DNA of 64,000 bases from assembly GCF_905372115.1 (NCBI RefSeq), contig NZ_CAJPNR010000006.1, forward strand, positions 1-64,000, given 5' to 3'. The translations under genes were made by a program, and so were the position numbers. Shown here in pieces: positions 35,401 through 42,724 of this stretch (positions within the stretch are counted from its first letter, which is position 1; every line of letters starts with the position of its first letter). Below the pieces are notes generated by a model. The model had not been told where the DNA came from. It did no database searches and saw nothing but the letters and a program-made list of their open reading frames with translations. The DNA comes from an uncultured Streptococcus sp. (GTDB lineage Bacteria > Bacillota > Bacilli > Lactobacillales > Streptococcaceae).

Positions 35401-37213
35401 TAGTTTCGTCCGTGTAAGTTAGCGGGTATTCTGGTAGTTCTTCAACCTTTGGAGCATCAGCCGGAATCAGGCTTGACTTACTTGTTCCGACCTTAATAAT
35501 CTGTGTGACTGCTGCAAGAATTTCTTCATCTAATAAAACTTGGCGGTCAACTTCTTGGCCATTCGAGGTATAGATACGAGTGGTAATAGCCCGCTCACCC
35601 TGTACTCCTGGTGTGACAACTTGGCGACTGCCTTCTGGAATCTCATCAGTATACTGTTCTTCAACAGAAAAATCTATCTTTTCTCTTCTTGTTTCATCCG
35701 TCGCAGTCAGCTCTAATTCTGGGGCTTGATGCACGGGTGCTTCATCAGGTGCGGTACCATAAGTTGTTAGTTCCGGAACTTCTTGGACTGGAGCGGTGTC
35801 TGGTGTAGTGCCATAAGTTGTTAGTTCTGGAACTTCTTGGACTGGAGCGGTGTCTGGTGCAGTGCCATAAGTCGTTAGCTCAGGCACTTCTTGAACCGGT
35901 GCAGTATTGGGCGTTGTGCCATAGGTCGTCAATTCTGGGACTTCATTTACAGGTGCGGTATCTGGTGCAGTGCCATATGTTGTCAACTCTGGGACTTCTT
36001 GGACTGACGCTGTATCAGGCGTCGTGCCATAGGTCGTTAATTCTGGAACTTCATTTACAGGTGCGGTATCTGGTGTCGTACCATAAGTCGTCAATTCCGG
36101 GACTTGATGCACTGGTGCTTGTTTTGGTATAGATTTTACTGCAGCAGTTCCGACCAACACAATTTCCGAAACTGGCTCTGCAGTTACCTGGTCTGAAACC
36201 ACTTCGCTTTTTACAATCTCTTTACCTGCAATATAATTGCGAGTGACAACAGTACGTGTACCAGTGACACCTGCGCGAATGACCTGAGATTGCCCCTCTG
36301 CGAGTTCATTTGAATATTGATATTCTGTTTGATAAGGCAGGACTTGGGTTTGGCTGCTTTCTTGGCTCTTGAATTCGAGTTCTGGTACTTCAGTAACTGG
36401 AGAAAGCCGAGCAAATTCACGCTCTTTGGCAGCAATAATCTCTTTTTCTTGCTCTGTCAGTTTATCTGTTTCAGTAGACACAGGCTTGTTGGCAGTACCC
36501 TGATTCCCAGAAAGACTAGCAGATTTACCTGCCTGCTGATCGACTTCGACAGCTGACAAGTCCTTTTGTGCCGTAGGAAGCTGATGACTTCCTGCTGCGT
36601 TCTCCTTGCCCTGTTCACCGCTTTTCAGATAGCCAACATATTCGAAACCAGCAATCTCTATAGGCTCAGGCAGCTTATCTCCTACTGTCAAATTCAGCCT
36701 TTGATTGTAGGCGGCTAATTCAATATTGGTCACTGCAAATACAGAAGGAGCTAGGAGAATAGAGCCTAGACCTGTCACCAGCAAAATAGAAGACAGGTAC
36801 CTCTTGCCATTTCTACCTCGTGCAATTACTAAGACTGCTAAAGTCAGCCCAGCAGCTGCAAAAGTTGCTTCCCACAGACTTGAGTAGCCCGTCTTTGGCA
36901 AACTTTTTGCCGAAAGCCCCTGGGTCTTTGGACGGTAAACCAGATAATAAGCATCAGAGTTTTCTTCCACAAACTTTGGAAGCTCCTTAACAACTGCATT
37001 CTTCTCAGCTTCAGTGAGTTCGGACTCTACTACGTAGTGATACTGGACTGGAACGGTTTTGCCTGCTGAGACTTCTGCAGCCTCAACCGTGCTTATATTT
37101 CCCCCTATTGCGGTACTCAAAAAGAAGCTTCCGATAGTGGCAGAAACCAATCCTACTGATAACTTTCTAAAAGAATAGCGCTGGAGCGTATCACCAGTGA
37201 TTCTTTTTTCCAT
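29453..37213 (-). CDS. Giant zinc metalloprotease, M26 (IgA1 protease/ZmpB) family
   Basis: 2586 residues. It has a YSFRK signal peptide (residues 13-17) and LPKTG at 105-109 followed by two hydrophobic spans (about 115-160). This is the unusual N-terminal sorting arrangement of streptococcal Zmp and IgA1 proteases. Next come a divergent G5 domain (about 290-365), seven 18-residue Pro-rich repeats (about 368-493), six 96-residue G5 units (about 511-1076), two FIVAR-like helical modules (to about 1215), GLUG motifs (about 1500-1670) and the M26 catalytic domain. Its site is complete: H2232-E-M-T-H2236, with Glu2256 twenty residues on. It likely cleaves a host protein at the cell surface, but whether that is IgA1 or another substrate cannot be decided. 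AAGGGAA precedes the ATG. Confidence 0.93.
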   Translation of the reverse strand: MEKRITGDTLQRYSFRKLSVGLVSATIGSFFLSTAIGGNISTVEAAEVSAGKTVPVQYHYVVESELTEAEKNAVVKELPKFVEENSDAYYLVYRPKTQGLSAKSLPKTGYSSLWEATFAAAGLTLAVLVIARGRNGKRYLSSILLVTGLGSILLAPSVFAVTNIELAAYNQRLNLTVGDKLPEPIEIAGFEYVGYLKSGEQGKENAAGSHQLPTAQKDLSAVEVDQQAGKSASLSGNQGTANKPVSTETDKLTEQEKEIIAAKEREFARLSPVTEVPELEFKSQESSQTQVLPYQTEYQYSNELAEGQSQVIRAGVTGTRTVVTRNYIAGKEIVKSEVVSDQVTAEPVSEIVLVGTAAVKSIPKQAPVHQVPELTTYGTTPDTAPVNEVPELTTYGTTPDTASVQEVPELTTYGTAPDTAPVNEVPELTTYGTTPNTAPVQEVPELTTYGTAPDTAPVQEVPELTTYGTTPDTAPVQEVPELTTYGTAPDEAPVHQAPELELTATDETRREKIDFSVEEQYTDEIPEGSRQVVTPGVQGERAITTRIYTSNGQEVDRQVLLDEEILAAVTQIIKVGTSKSSLIPADAPKVEELPEYPLTYTDETRVEKINYTIREEETDELAQGTRQIVTPGVEGERTIKIRVYSSNGQEIERQELSNEETLAPVTQVFKVGTAKPHMVPNDAPKADALPEYPLTYTDETRVEKIAFNIEEQYTDELPQDARHIATPGVQGERTIKTRFYSSNGQEIDRQELSNVETLAPVTQVVKVGTAKPHMVPNDAPKADALPEYPLTYTDETRVEKINFTIREEETDELVRDARQIATPGVEGERTIKTRVYSSNGQEIDRQELSNEETLAPETQVVKVGTAKPTMVPGDAPKADVLPEYPLIYTDETRVEKINYTIREEETDELVQGTRQIATPGVQGERTIKTRVYSSNGQEVERQELSNEETLAPVTQVVKVGTAKPHLVPNDAPKTDALPEYPLTYTDETRVEKIAFNIEEQYTNELPQDARQIATPGVQGERTIKTRVYSSNNQEVDRQELFNEETLAPVTQVVKVGTAKPNMVPNDAPKVETLEEFDLIRLNNLLAEADQIKAQARYFNDSQSHQSSYDTALTAGQAILNQSQASQAEVNQLVEQINQAKTQLSGLEVVKTALQNEYDLNPIIKAAPKYKNADSDKQTAYTDELAKAEGVLNNQTATQVQVNQAFASLTAAKEALNGVPKVKPTVSILSLTENPDDKSITVQYRLEDQTQSFRSATAELYQRDQLVRTLPITNFAGSLKIGDLDYYTGYTLKTKLTYELDNGSFTDLETDSRDFELEYKKIAFRDIDSAEFYRKENDQFKRVVSMSSMPTDLSTYFVKVKSSESKEMLLPVHSIAESHKDGRDVYKVTVSLPELVQEGETGYKSGYDFYISKAVVPSQQNVYTSFAGLVDAMKQNMAGNYVLGADLDASEVSLAPADYVYLKGNFTGSLTGNHNGKQYAIYNLAKPLFENLKSGSSISNLDLKEVNIVGTYDSAALARNAENARITDVSVQGRVEVKENASQVAGLVVIANNTQITNSSFTGTIVSNDKQGKEYNVGGLVANLKGGNSLISQSRADVTILAGARANNQRFGGLVGRLENNARISRSYVTGKIQNSTKNGQIGGVVGSNYFNGLIDNVISNVSGTNVYSISGDQGYENNRITEAYAVEGNKTLENDKFVTSTLTLDQTEEKLTSLDITTTLEDTNLNLYSVNYAQEKNAREDRLIAYANMEKLLPFYNKETIVAYGNKLPENHKLNTEYLLDVVPMKGDQIITDINSNKTGINRLMLHFEDNTVDYLNLTYKGDFKYKAIAEYTVNGLDLLYTPEAFLSDYSRVLNQVLPELNKVVLDSPAMRTVLGVNADTSLDDLYLDTTFDQVKTKLSEELRKVLAMDKSINTEGNVVADYIAQQIKDNKEAFLLGLTYLNRWYNINYDNINVKDLSAYKFDFFGNHNASTLDTIISLGKSGMNNLKAKNNYMAYDASLSEATGKRGLFNYLEGYRQLFLPDKSNNEWLKTNTKAYIVEAESDLPEARQLQDAAEGKSKYSVGVYDKITADNWEHKGMLLPLLTMTEKGVYAISNMSTISMGAYDRYRLDANGRVRTDAELAEFVEDRVRKTAEYQRDHYDFWYKILSDESKDKLFRSVLVYDGFSLVDKNGQKYWAPANDKKSLAMQEFFGPAGKWYPSKGYNAYATGSVTHFDAAKLLEDYGNSVYTHEMTHNSDGGIYFEGNGRREGLGAELYARGLLQSTPSADEATITLNTLFKVDKDSKTRLHTYNFKERVQNAEDLQHYVHGMFDMIYTLDYLEGTSMLKQSDDAKLQWFRKMENYYVTDKYGKETHAGNQTRSFTAEEIKQLKTFDSLIDNDVITRRENKDSGRYGRNGYLSLSLFSPIYSALSNPNGAPGDVMFRRTAYELLAAKGYHEGFIPYVSGKYSKEAFDEGKKTWDGWSGRDVGLVTDQKVLENVFKGEYDSWVAFKKAMYKERIDQLTKLKPITIEYELRNPNSTKKVTIRSYADMQSLMDAAVAEDVSNIANATSRVDASWVNLLKKKIYNAYLRETDDFRQSIFNK
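33986..35683 (-). repeat. Six tandem 288-bp G5-domain repeats
   Basis: Units begin at 35683, 35395, 35107, 34819, 34531 and 34243 (minus strand), exactly 288 bp (96 codons) apart, with the last one slightly short. Each carries TPGV.GER and NGQE..RQ, and most end YPLTYTDETRV. Two subtypes alternate (IREEETDE and IEEQYTDE), which suggests duplication of a two-unit block. Confidence 0.93.
35735..36112 (-). repeat. Seven tandem 54-bp repeats encoding a Pro-rich stalk
   Basis: Seven 18-codon units (core VPELTTYGT.PDTAPV) with a diverged eighth at the downstream edge. The DNA units are nearly identical, differing mostly at synonymous sites and at the HQ/NE/QE and T/A positions, so the copy number is likely to vary between strains. 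Confidence 0.93.
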
Positions 37214-37367
37214 AATAATTCCCTTTTTTCCATATAATAATCTCTTAAAATTTTACAGAATTTCCTAAAAAAATTCAATGCTTTTGCTTAAAAATATATC
37301 TTTGAAGGTTGAAATCATCATGTTTTTAAACAGCTAGAAAATAGTGTTCATTTTTACCTGAAAAATT

Positions 37368-37402
37368 AAAAAACAAATCTTCAATTAGAAAATCTGTTTT
37401 TT
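37368..37402 (-). terminator. Terminator of the lipid-gene cluster
   Basis: On the minus strand AAAACAGATTTTC and a complementary AA.ATTTGTTTTTT arm form a stem 23 or more bases past the last gene of the cluster. The stem is AT-rich. The gap 37214-37424 holds nothing else that I can support. Confidence 0.6.
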
Positions 37403-37424
37403 AAAATGTGATTTATTTTGTTAG

Positions 37425-38498
37425 TCAGGAGTTCAAATCCAATTCAAAGAGACCATAATCATGCTTGTCTCCCTGCAATTCCGCTGCATAGTGACGCGTG
37501 ACGGTTTTTTGATGAATCAAGGCACCGATAGCTGAAGCCTGTCGCTTCTGTGCTTCTTTAAAAATCGGATAGGCCAAGGCAGAGCCCAATCCCAAAAATT
37601 GCTCATCTACTCCTAGATACATAATCATATAGCGTTTTGGAAAACGCTTGATCCAAAAAAGTTTAGCCAGGTTGAGCGGAGTCAGTTTTTGATAAACCAG
37701 AGAACCGTAGTCCGGCATGGCAATCAGAAAACCAGCTAGCTTGCCCTCCTTATAAGCTAGTTTAACCATAGAAAAATCAAGAATGTACTGGTATTTTTGA
37801 AAAATCTGACTGAACTGCTGACTGGAAATTGACCGATAAATTGGAAAATTTTGATAGAGGCGATTGAGGAGCTCAAAAACCTGCAGCGAAGCTTGATCCC
37901 ACTCCTGCTTCTTTGAAGAGCAAATGGTGAATCCTGCTTCTTCAAAAGACTCAAAGCGATGAGCTAGCTTGTCCTGATGAGTTTGATTGCTTACCTTGGG
38001 ATAAAAATTGGACAGATAGCGCTCCTTGAGCTCGAAACCAGCAGCCTGCCATAGCTCAGGATAATAGTCTGGATTATGAGGTTCTCCAGTAAAAGGGAGC
38101 TCCTCTGTTCCAGTCAGCTGCATTCGATAACCCAGCCAAAAGCTTGCCTGTACGGGGCCGATAATGCTGCTAGCTCCTAGACTGCGGGCGAAACCTGCTA
38201 AATGCTCGATAAAAGCAGATGAAATCTGCTGGTCATTGATCGACTCGAAAAATCCCAAGTAAGCAGCCTCATCATCTGGATAGAAGGTCAGAAGGCCTCG
38301 AATACAAGAACGACCGTCCTCATAGCCAATAAAGGCATAGGTTTCTAAGTCAGAACTCAGCGGGTGACTGCCCTCAATCAAAGATAACTCTTCCTCTTCC
38401 GACTGCATAAGGTGGTCTGGCTGGTAAATCCGCTTGGGCAGGGCTAGAAAATCGTCCAGCTCTACAGTATTGGGTTTGACTGGTTTAATTTCCAGCAT
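37425..38498 (-). CDS. GNAT-like acyltransferase family protein, last gene of the lipid cluster
   Basis: 357 residues, soluble. Two halves resemble the GNAT fold: an N-terminal part with GFFESINDQQISSAFIEHLAGFARSLGASSIIGPVQ (about 90-125 in outline) and a C-terminal part with YLGVDEQFLGLGSALAYPIF, like the acyl-CoA-binding R/Q-x-x-G-x-G/A loop (QFLGLGSA). Proteins of this size annotated as GNAT are often found with lipid or cell-surface genes, but the acceptor is not known. The ATG at 38498 follows AAGGAGG and overlaps the dikinase stop codon by 14 bases, so it belongs to the cluster. It could N-acylate the amino headgroup made by the neighbouring enzymes, which is inference only. Confidence 0.65.
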   Translation of the reverse strand: MLEIKPVKPNTVELDDFLALPKRIYQPDHLMQSEEEELSLIEGSHPLSSDLETYAFIGYEDGRSCIRGLLTFYPDDEAAYLGFFESINDQQISSAFIEHLAGFARSLGASSIIGPVQASFWLGYRMQLTGTEELPFTGEPHNPDYYPELWQAAGFELKERYLSNFYPKVSNQTHQDKLAHRFESFEEAGFTICSSKKQEWDQASLQVFELLNRLYQNFPIYRSISSQQFSQIFQKYQYILDFSMVKLAYKEGKLAGFLIAMPDYGSLVYQKLTPLNLAKLFWIKRFPKRYMIMYLGVDEQFLGLGSALAYPIFKEAQKRQASAIGALIHQKTVTRHYAAELQGDKHDYGLFELDLNS

Positions 38499-40968
38499 GG
38501 TCTTCCTCCTTGATCAGTCGAATCTTGCCAGTAAGGCCATCCATCTCAATCCAGTTGCCATTTTGCAGCTGGCTGCAGGCACCTCTGACATTGACAATGG
38601 AAGGAATACCCAACTCGCGGGAAATAATAGCCGTGTGCGAGAGCAAAGACCCCTGCTCAGCAATGACACCCTTGGCTTGGGTCAGAAGATAAACCCAGCC
38701 CGGATCGGTCATCTTGGTCACGATAATCCGGTCCTGAGCAGACTCAATCTCCTGCACATCTTCCACGACCAAAACCTGAGCCTTAACGAAACCAGGCGAG
38801 CAGCCAATCCCTTGTAAGGCTTGATTGCCCGTATTATGACTGCTGGTACGGTTTTGCGGCTTCAGGTATTTCTCAAAGACCTGTCCAGCAAAAACGTAGC
38901 GACTAAAGGTTGGCAGCTCCTTATCAGCCTCCATCTTTTCTCGACGATCAGCTATCAAACTGCTAACATCTCTGGGTGTTCTGGTAAGCTCAAACAACTC
39001 TTCCTTTGTGAGGTGAAAAACATCGTCAGGCGTAGCCAGCAGCCCTTGCTCGGCTAATTGCTGCCCAAGCGTTCGGAAAATCTGCCGCATCATGCCGTAG
39101 ATCCGTGTGCGGTTTAAGCGGGAGCTTTCCCGATATTTAACACCAGTCATGGCTCGCTTGCGAAGAAAATTCGTCCACCAGCCTGATTTTTGCACCTCTT
39201 CTTCAAGTTTTTGAGGGGCCAACTTCTTCTCCTCTTGCTGGCACATTTGCAGCAGGAGCTTGAGCAGACGCTCTGGATGCGTTCGGAAGGTTGGTGTTTC
39301 TAACTTCAACTCTTCTGGAGCCCGATCACCAAATTCATGGATAAAATGGACTATTTCTTGAACCAAAGGATGCTGGCGATTTAGAAAGACAGCTGGACTT
39401 TCACTTGCCATGGCCTGTCTAATCTCTGCATTTTCTTCTGCTTTCAGCTGAGCTGTTAAAGCCTGCAGAGCCAAAGCCGGCCGCATACTTTCAATCTGCT
39501 CAATTCCTGCAATCTCAGCCTGAACAGCCCCGCCGTGACGCGACTTCTTCAGGAGTCCGGTATAGACAAAAGCATAGAGATCATTGACTAGCGTAATGTC
39601 CCAGTGAGCCAAAATATCCTTTTTTAGCCTGCTGACCAAGCCAATCAAGGTCTCCGCATCTGCGTCGGGAGAAAAGCTCGTTTCGTATTCGCGCTGAATT
39701 TGGGCAAACTGCTCTTCTAATTGCCGCATTTGCTTGGGTGCCGTCCAAAACTCTCGAATAATGCGGAGCATGATTTGCAGGCGTTTGAAAGCAGACAGGT
39801 GCACCGGCATCTGAGGTACCTCTGTCTCTCGAACACCCAGCATATCCTGCCAGATAGGAATGATTTTCTTCGAAAAAGGCAAAAGCTGCAAGAGCTGATA
39901 CCAGCTCTGAATTTGGTAATAGACTCGGCTATTGACCGGCTGCAGCATATTTTGAAAAGTAGCTTCATATGCAGCCAACTCAGGGGCACCCTTGCCAACC
40001 AAGCGCTGGGCAAGACTGCGGAAAATGCTGGCATAAGCCTCTTGGATAAAACTAATAGTCAGAGGACTGGAAACGCCCGGATAGCTCTCGACAATGTTGC
40101 TGTTATCCAGAATAATCTGCTGTCCCTCTGGCAAGGTGGTAATAGGTCGTGCCTGCAAGAGATAGAGCTGGCCATTTGCGAAGGTAAACTCCATATCCAT
40201 GTAAGGTCCGAAAAGCTGACTTACTTGACCAGCCATGGCCTGTAACTCCTCAAGTAGTTCCTGCGATAAGTCTGGCGAGTCCTCCGTCTGCTCTGTATAA
40301 AAGAGCTGGTCCTTGGGATGGAGGGTCACCATTGTCGTAGGAATCTTATCCTCAACAACCTTATTGCCCAAGCCCCGACCGATAACAATGATGTGCTCGT
40401 TCAAAATTCCCTTGGGATTAGCTGTGAAGTAAATCCCAGACAAATCTCCCTCCTGCATAACCTGAACAAGGCAAATCATCTGCGCTTGCTTCAACGATAG
40501 TCCTTGCTCAAATAGATAACTAAGAGCCGACTCCTGATAAAGAGAGAGCAAGGTCGCTTGGATAGCTTCTTTAAGTCCATCTGGCTTCACATTGAGCTGG
40601 CTCTCAAACTGACCGGCAAAGGAGGAGGCCTTCCCATCCTCAATGGTAGCAGATGAGCGGATTGCAAAGCGACAGTCTTTCTGAGAAACCTCCTGCCGGA
40701 TCCAACTTTCTGCTGCCGTCAGATCTTCTTGACTAAACTGCTCTCTGGCCCAGTCCTGGAGTTGCTGACTTAACTGGGACAAGTCCAACTCTCCAGACAG
40801 ATAAGCTTCTTCCATCCACTCCAAGTCAGCAGAGCTGGCAGATTCTTGAAAAAAGTCAAAAGCAAACACTGCAAAGTCAGGAACCGGCAATCCAGCAGCC
40901 TGCATTTTCAGCAAATGATAGGCCTTGCCTCCGACCTGGTCAAGCCCTGTCTGCTTGATTCTTTTCAT
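38485..40968 (-). CDS. Dikinase-like phosphotransferase with ATP-binding and phosphohistidine domains (copy B)
   Basis: 827 residues. The N-terminal third is a PPDK-type ATP-grasp domain (FAIRSSATIEDGKASSFAGQ, LLQARPITT). The middle (about 320-700) is a variable helical region. The C-terminus is the swivelling phosphohistidine domain, with His778 in GSLLSHTAIISRE. The PEP/pyruvate-binding TIM barrel of true PEP synthase is absent. This layout matches rifampin phosphotransferase (RPH), which uses ATP to phosphorylate an alcohol and releases AMP and phosphate. The start ATG 40968 overlaps the UbiA stop as TGATG. Its position in a lipid cluster suggests a lipid or headgroup alcohol as acceptor rather than an antibiotic, but this is inference. 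Confidence 0.85.
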   Translation of the reverse strand: MKRIKQTGLDQVGGKAYHLLKMQAAGLPVPDFAVFAFDFFQESASSADLEWMEEAYLSGELDLSQLSQQLQDWAREQFSQEDLTAAESWIRQEVSQKDCRFAIRSSATIEDGKASSFAGQFESQLNVKPDGLKEAIQATLLSLYQESALSYLFEQGLSLKQAQMICLVQVMQEGDLSGIYFTANPKGILNEHIIVIGRGLGNKVVEDKIPTTMVTLHPKDQLFYTEQTEDSPDLSQELLEELQAMAGQVSQLFGPYMDMEFTFANGQLYLLQARPITTLPEGQQIILDNSNIVESYPGVSSPLTISFIQEAYASIFRSLAQRLVGKGAPELAAYEATFQNMLQPVNSRVYYQIQSWYQLLQLLPFSKKIIPIWQDMLGVRETEVPQMPVHLSAFKRLQIMLRIIREFWTAPKQMRQLEEQFAQIQREYETSFSPDADAETLIGLVSRLKKDILAHWDITLVNDLYAFVYTGLLKKSRHGGAVQAEIAGIEQIESMRPALALQALTAQLKAEENAEIRQAMASESPAVFLNRQHPLVQEIVHFIHEFGDRAPEELKLETPTFRTHPERLLKLLLQMCQQEEKKLAPQKLEEEVQKSGWWTNFLRKRAMTGVKYRESSRLNRTRIYGMMRQIFRTLGQQLAEQGLLATPDDVFHLTKEELFELTRTPRDVSSLIADRREKMEADKELPTFSRYVFAGQVFEKYLKPQNRTSSHNTGNQALQGIGCSPGFVKAQVLVVEDVQEIESAQDRIIVTKMTDPGWVYLLTQAKGVIAEQGSLLSHTAIISRELGIPSIVNVRGACSQLQNGNWIEMDGLTGKIRLIKEEDHAGN

Positions 40969-41867
40969 CAAAGTACCCCCATCAAGAGATAAACAGCAAC
41001 GGACAGAACCATGGTTGTCTCCGTGATATAAGTATAACGCTCCACCCGCTCCCGGATATTAAAGCGAGTTGGATCCTTGATAAACTGCTCAAACTGGACG
41101 GTCATCCAGATGACATTCAGCACCAAGACCACCACTCCGACATGGGAAATATTCCAGAGAAGAGCGAAATTGGTCAAGATATCCAGCAGAGTCACCACCT
41201 CGATAAAGCGAGTGGCTTTTTTGTAGCCAAAAAGCTTAGAATAGGTCACATACTCTGTCTCGTCTTTTGGCGCCCGAATCTTGCGGCAGACTTCCCAGAT
41301 CAGACTTGGGAAATACATGGTAAAGGCCAGCAAGACCGTCGGCAGGGACAAGAGAGGCAGATTGTACTTGTAGCAGACAAAAGAAATGGTATAGAGATTC
41401 AAAATCATCATGACTGGATTATGGGTCACTAGAGCCAGTGGCAGAGAATTTTGAATCTTGTCACGCTTGAAGAACCAGAAGGACATGAGAGTTCCGTAAA
41501 TATAGAGAAAGAGGAACCAGCCGATATTGTTCATAAAGAGGATATTGAGAAGTACAGACACAGCTACGATAAAGCTGAGGGCAATAGCCAGATCCTTCTT
41601 TTTCACTCGTCCAGATGGCAGAGCCCGATGAGGAAAGAGACGTCTATCGGTCTCATAGTCCTTGAAATCATCCGCAATCCGCAGAATCATCAGAAAGACG
41701 AAAATGGTAAAAATCCCAATCAACTCCTGATGGTCAAAGTGAAAGGTGGTCACTCCGTCATTGAGCAAGAGGACAAAATAAATCTCAAAAAACATGATGG
41801 CGGCCACAAAAAATCGTGGCAGCAAAGGAAACATTTCCTTATAATAAACAGCTAATCGTTTAAACAT
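40968..41867 (-). CDS. UbiA-family prenyltransferase
   Basis: 299 residues with about eight to nine membrane helices. The first Asp-rich motif is clear (RIADDFKDYETDRRLFPHRALPSG, about 61-84), including the D..D and R.LPSG pattern that binds prenyl diphosphate and magnesium. The second, PKDETE.VTYSKLFGY (about 199-213), is a weaker match. UbiA enzymes move a prenyl chain onto an aromatic ring or, in archaea, onto glyceryl phosphate (DGGGP synthase). No menaquinone, ubiquinone or heme genes are near, and streptococci of this type do not respire. Its neighbours are phospholipid headgroup enzymes, so a lipid acceptor seems more likely. AGGAG is 7 bases upstream, and the gene overlaps psd by 16 bases. 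Confidence 0.85.
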   Translation of the reverse strand: MFKRLAVYYKEMFPLLPRFFVAAIMFFEIYFVLLLNDGVTTFHFDHQELIGIFTIFVFLMILRIADDFKDYETDRRLFPHRALPSGRVKKKDLAIALSFIVAVSVLLNILFMNNIGWFLFLYIYGTLMSFWFFKRDKIQNSLPLALVTHNPVMMILNLYTISFVCYKYNLPLLSLPTVLLAFTMYFPSLIWEVCRKIRAPKDETEYVTYSKLFGYKKATRFIEVVTLLDILTNFALLWNISHVGVVVLVLNVIWMTVQFEQFIKDPTRFNIRERVERYTYITETTMVLSVAVYLLMGVL

Positions 41868-42724
41868 AGCTTTTCTCCAATCTTTTCCCCCATTTGAATC
41901 TGGGTTTCTATTCCGAGGTCTGAGTAAGTCAGGATATCCTGATCCAAGCGAATCGTGCCTGCTGGATAGAGGACAAGGATGGTTGAGCCGCCCAGACCAA
42001 AGCAGCCCTTCTCCTGTCCTCTGACCAGATGGTCCTGACTGTGATTGTATATTCTGCCGACCAAGAGAGCCCCTACTTCCATCTGCAAGACTGGCCCTAG
42101 CTCGGTATCTAAAAGACAGTATTCTCTTTTATTTTCCTTGTAAATGAGGCGCCGCTTCTGGGCTACCCGTCTAACCGTATGCAGTCGTCCCTTGATTTTT
42201 CGTTTTTGGGTAATTCTGCCGGATTCAGCAGCCAGATAGCGGTGCAGGTCTTCCACTCCCAAGCGATAGACCAGCGCTGTTCCGCCAGTGAACAGCTGAG
42301 CTAACTCTTCATCCAACAGTAAGTCAGCTAGCCTGTATGTCTGACCCTTTATTGTCAGCCGTAAGTCCTGACTAATGGTAAAAACCTCCAGCTTGGCATC
42401 CGCCACAGCCAGTACTTGACTGTCAGGACAGACTGGACGCAGACCAGGCTTGATTTTCCGCTGGAAGAAAGCCGCAAAGCTAGAATAGGGGCCATCTTCA
42501 TAGTCAGCCAGATTCAGCTGATAATTTTCTACAAAAGCTGCAATTTTCTTACGAGAAAAAGAAGTGTAGTCTTTCAAAGTCAGAAGATAAGACAGGCTAG
42601 GTTGGGTCAAGATAGGCAATAGGAAGCGGCCCCAAGCAGTGCCATAAAGCTTGTCTAACAGACCCGCCTTGTATTCTGTCGGTTCCACTACTTGGCCAGT
42701 CTTTCGCTGATAGACCTTAACCAT
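41852..42724 (-). CDS. psd: Phosphatidylserine decarboxylase proenzyme-like protein
   Basis: 290 residues. The catalytic elements of PSD are present: Asp in AVADAKL, His in DLHRYLAAESGRI, and the self-cleavage site GLGGST near the C-terminus, where Ser becomes the pyruvoyl cofactor (family LGST/GGST). It would turn phosphatidylserine, or a related serine lipid, into the ethanolamine form at the membrane. I chose ATG 42724, which has GGGAG nine bases upstream, and the longer frame starts at TTG. It overlaps the end of pssA by 8 bases. A phosphatidylserine synthase directly upstream supports the assignment. Confidence 0.9.
   Translation of the reverse strand: MVKVYQRKTGQVVEPTEYKAGLLDKLYGTAWGRFLLPILTQPSLSYLLTLKDYTSFSRKKIAAFVENYQLNLADYEDGPYSSFAAFFQRKIKPGLRPVCPDSQVLAVADAKLEVFTISQDLRLTIKGQTYRLADLLLDEELAQLFTGGTALVYRLGVEDLHRYLAAESGRITQKRKIKGRLHTVRRVAQKRRLIYKENKREYCLLDTELGPVLQMEVGALLVGRIYNHSQDHLVRGQEKGCFGLGGSTILVLYPAGTIRLDQDILTYSDLGIETQIQMGEKIGEKLCLND

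Noticed and set aside
35735..36112. Regular short repeats that could be taken for a CRISPR array
   Set aside because: The units are 54 bp with no unique spacers, stay in frame, and encode VPELTTYGT peptide repeats within the M26 protease gene.
40968..41867. UbiA protein as a menaquinone or heme O enzyme
   Set aside because: No quinone or heme genes are nearby and the neighbours are phospholipid enzymes. The exact acceptor is still unknown.
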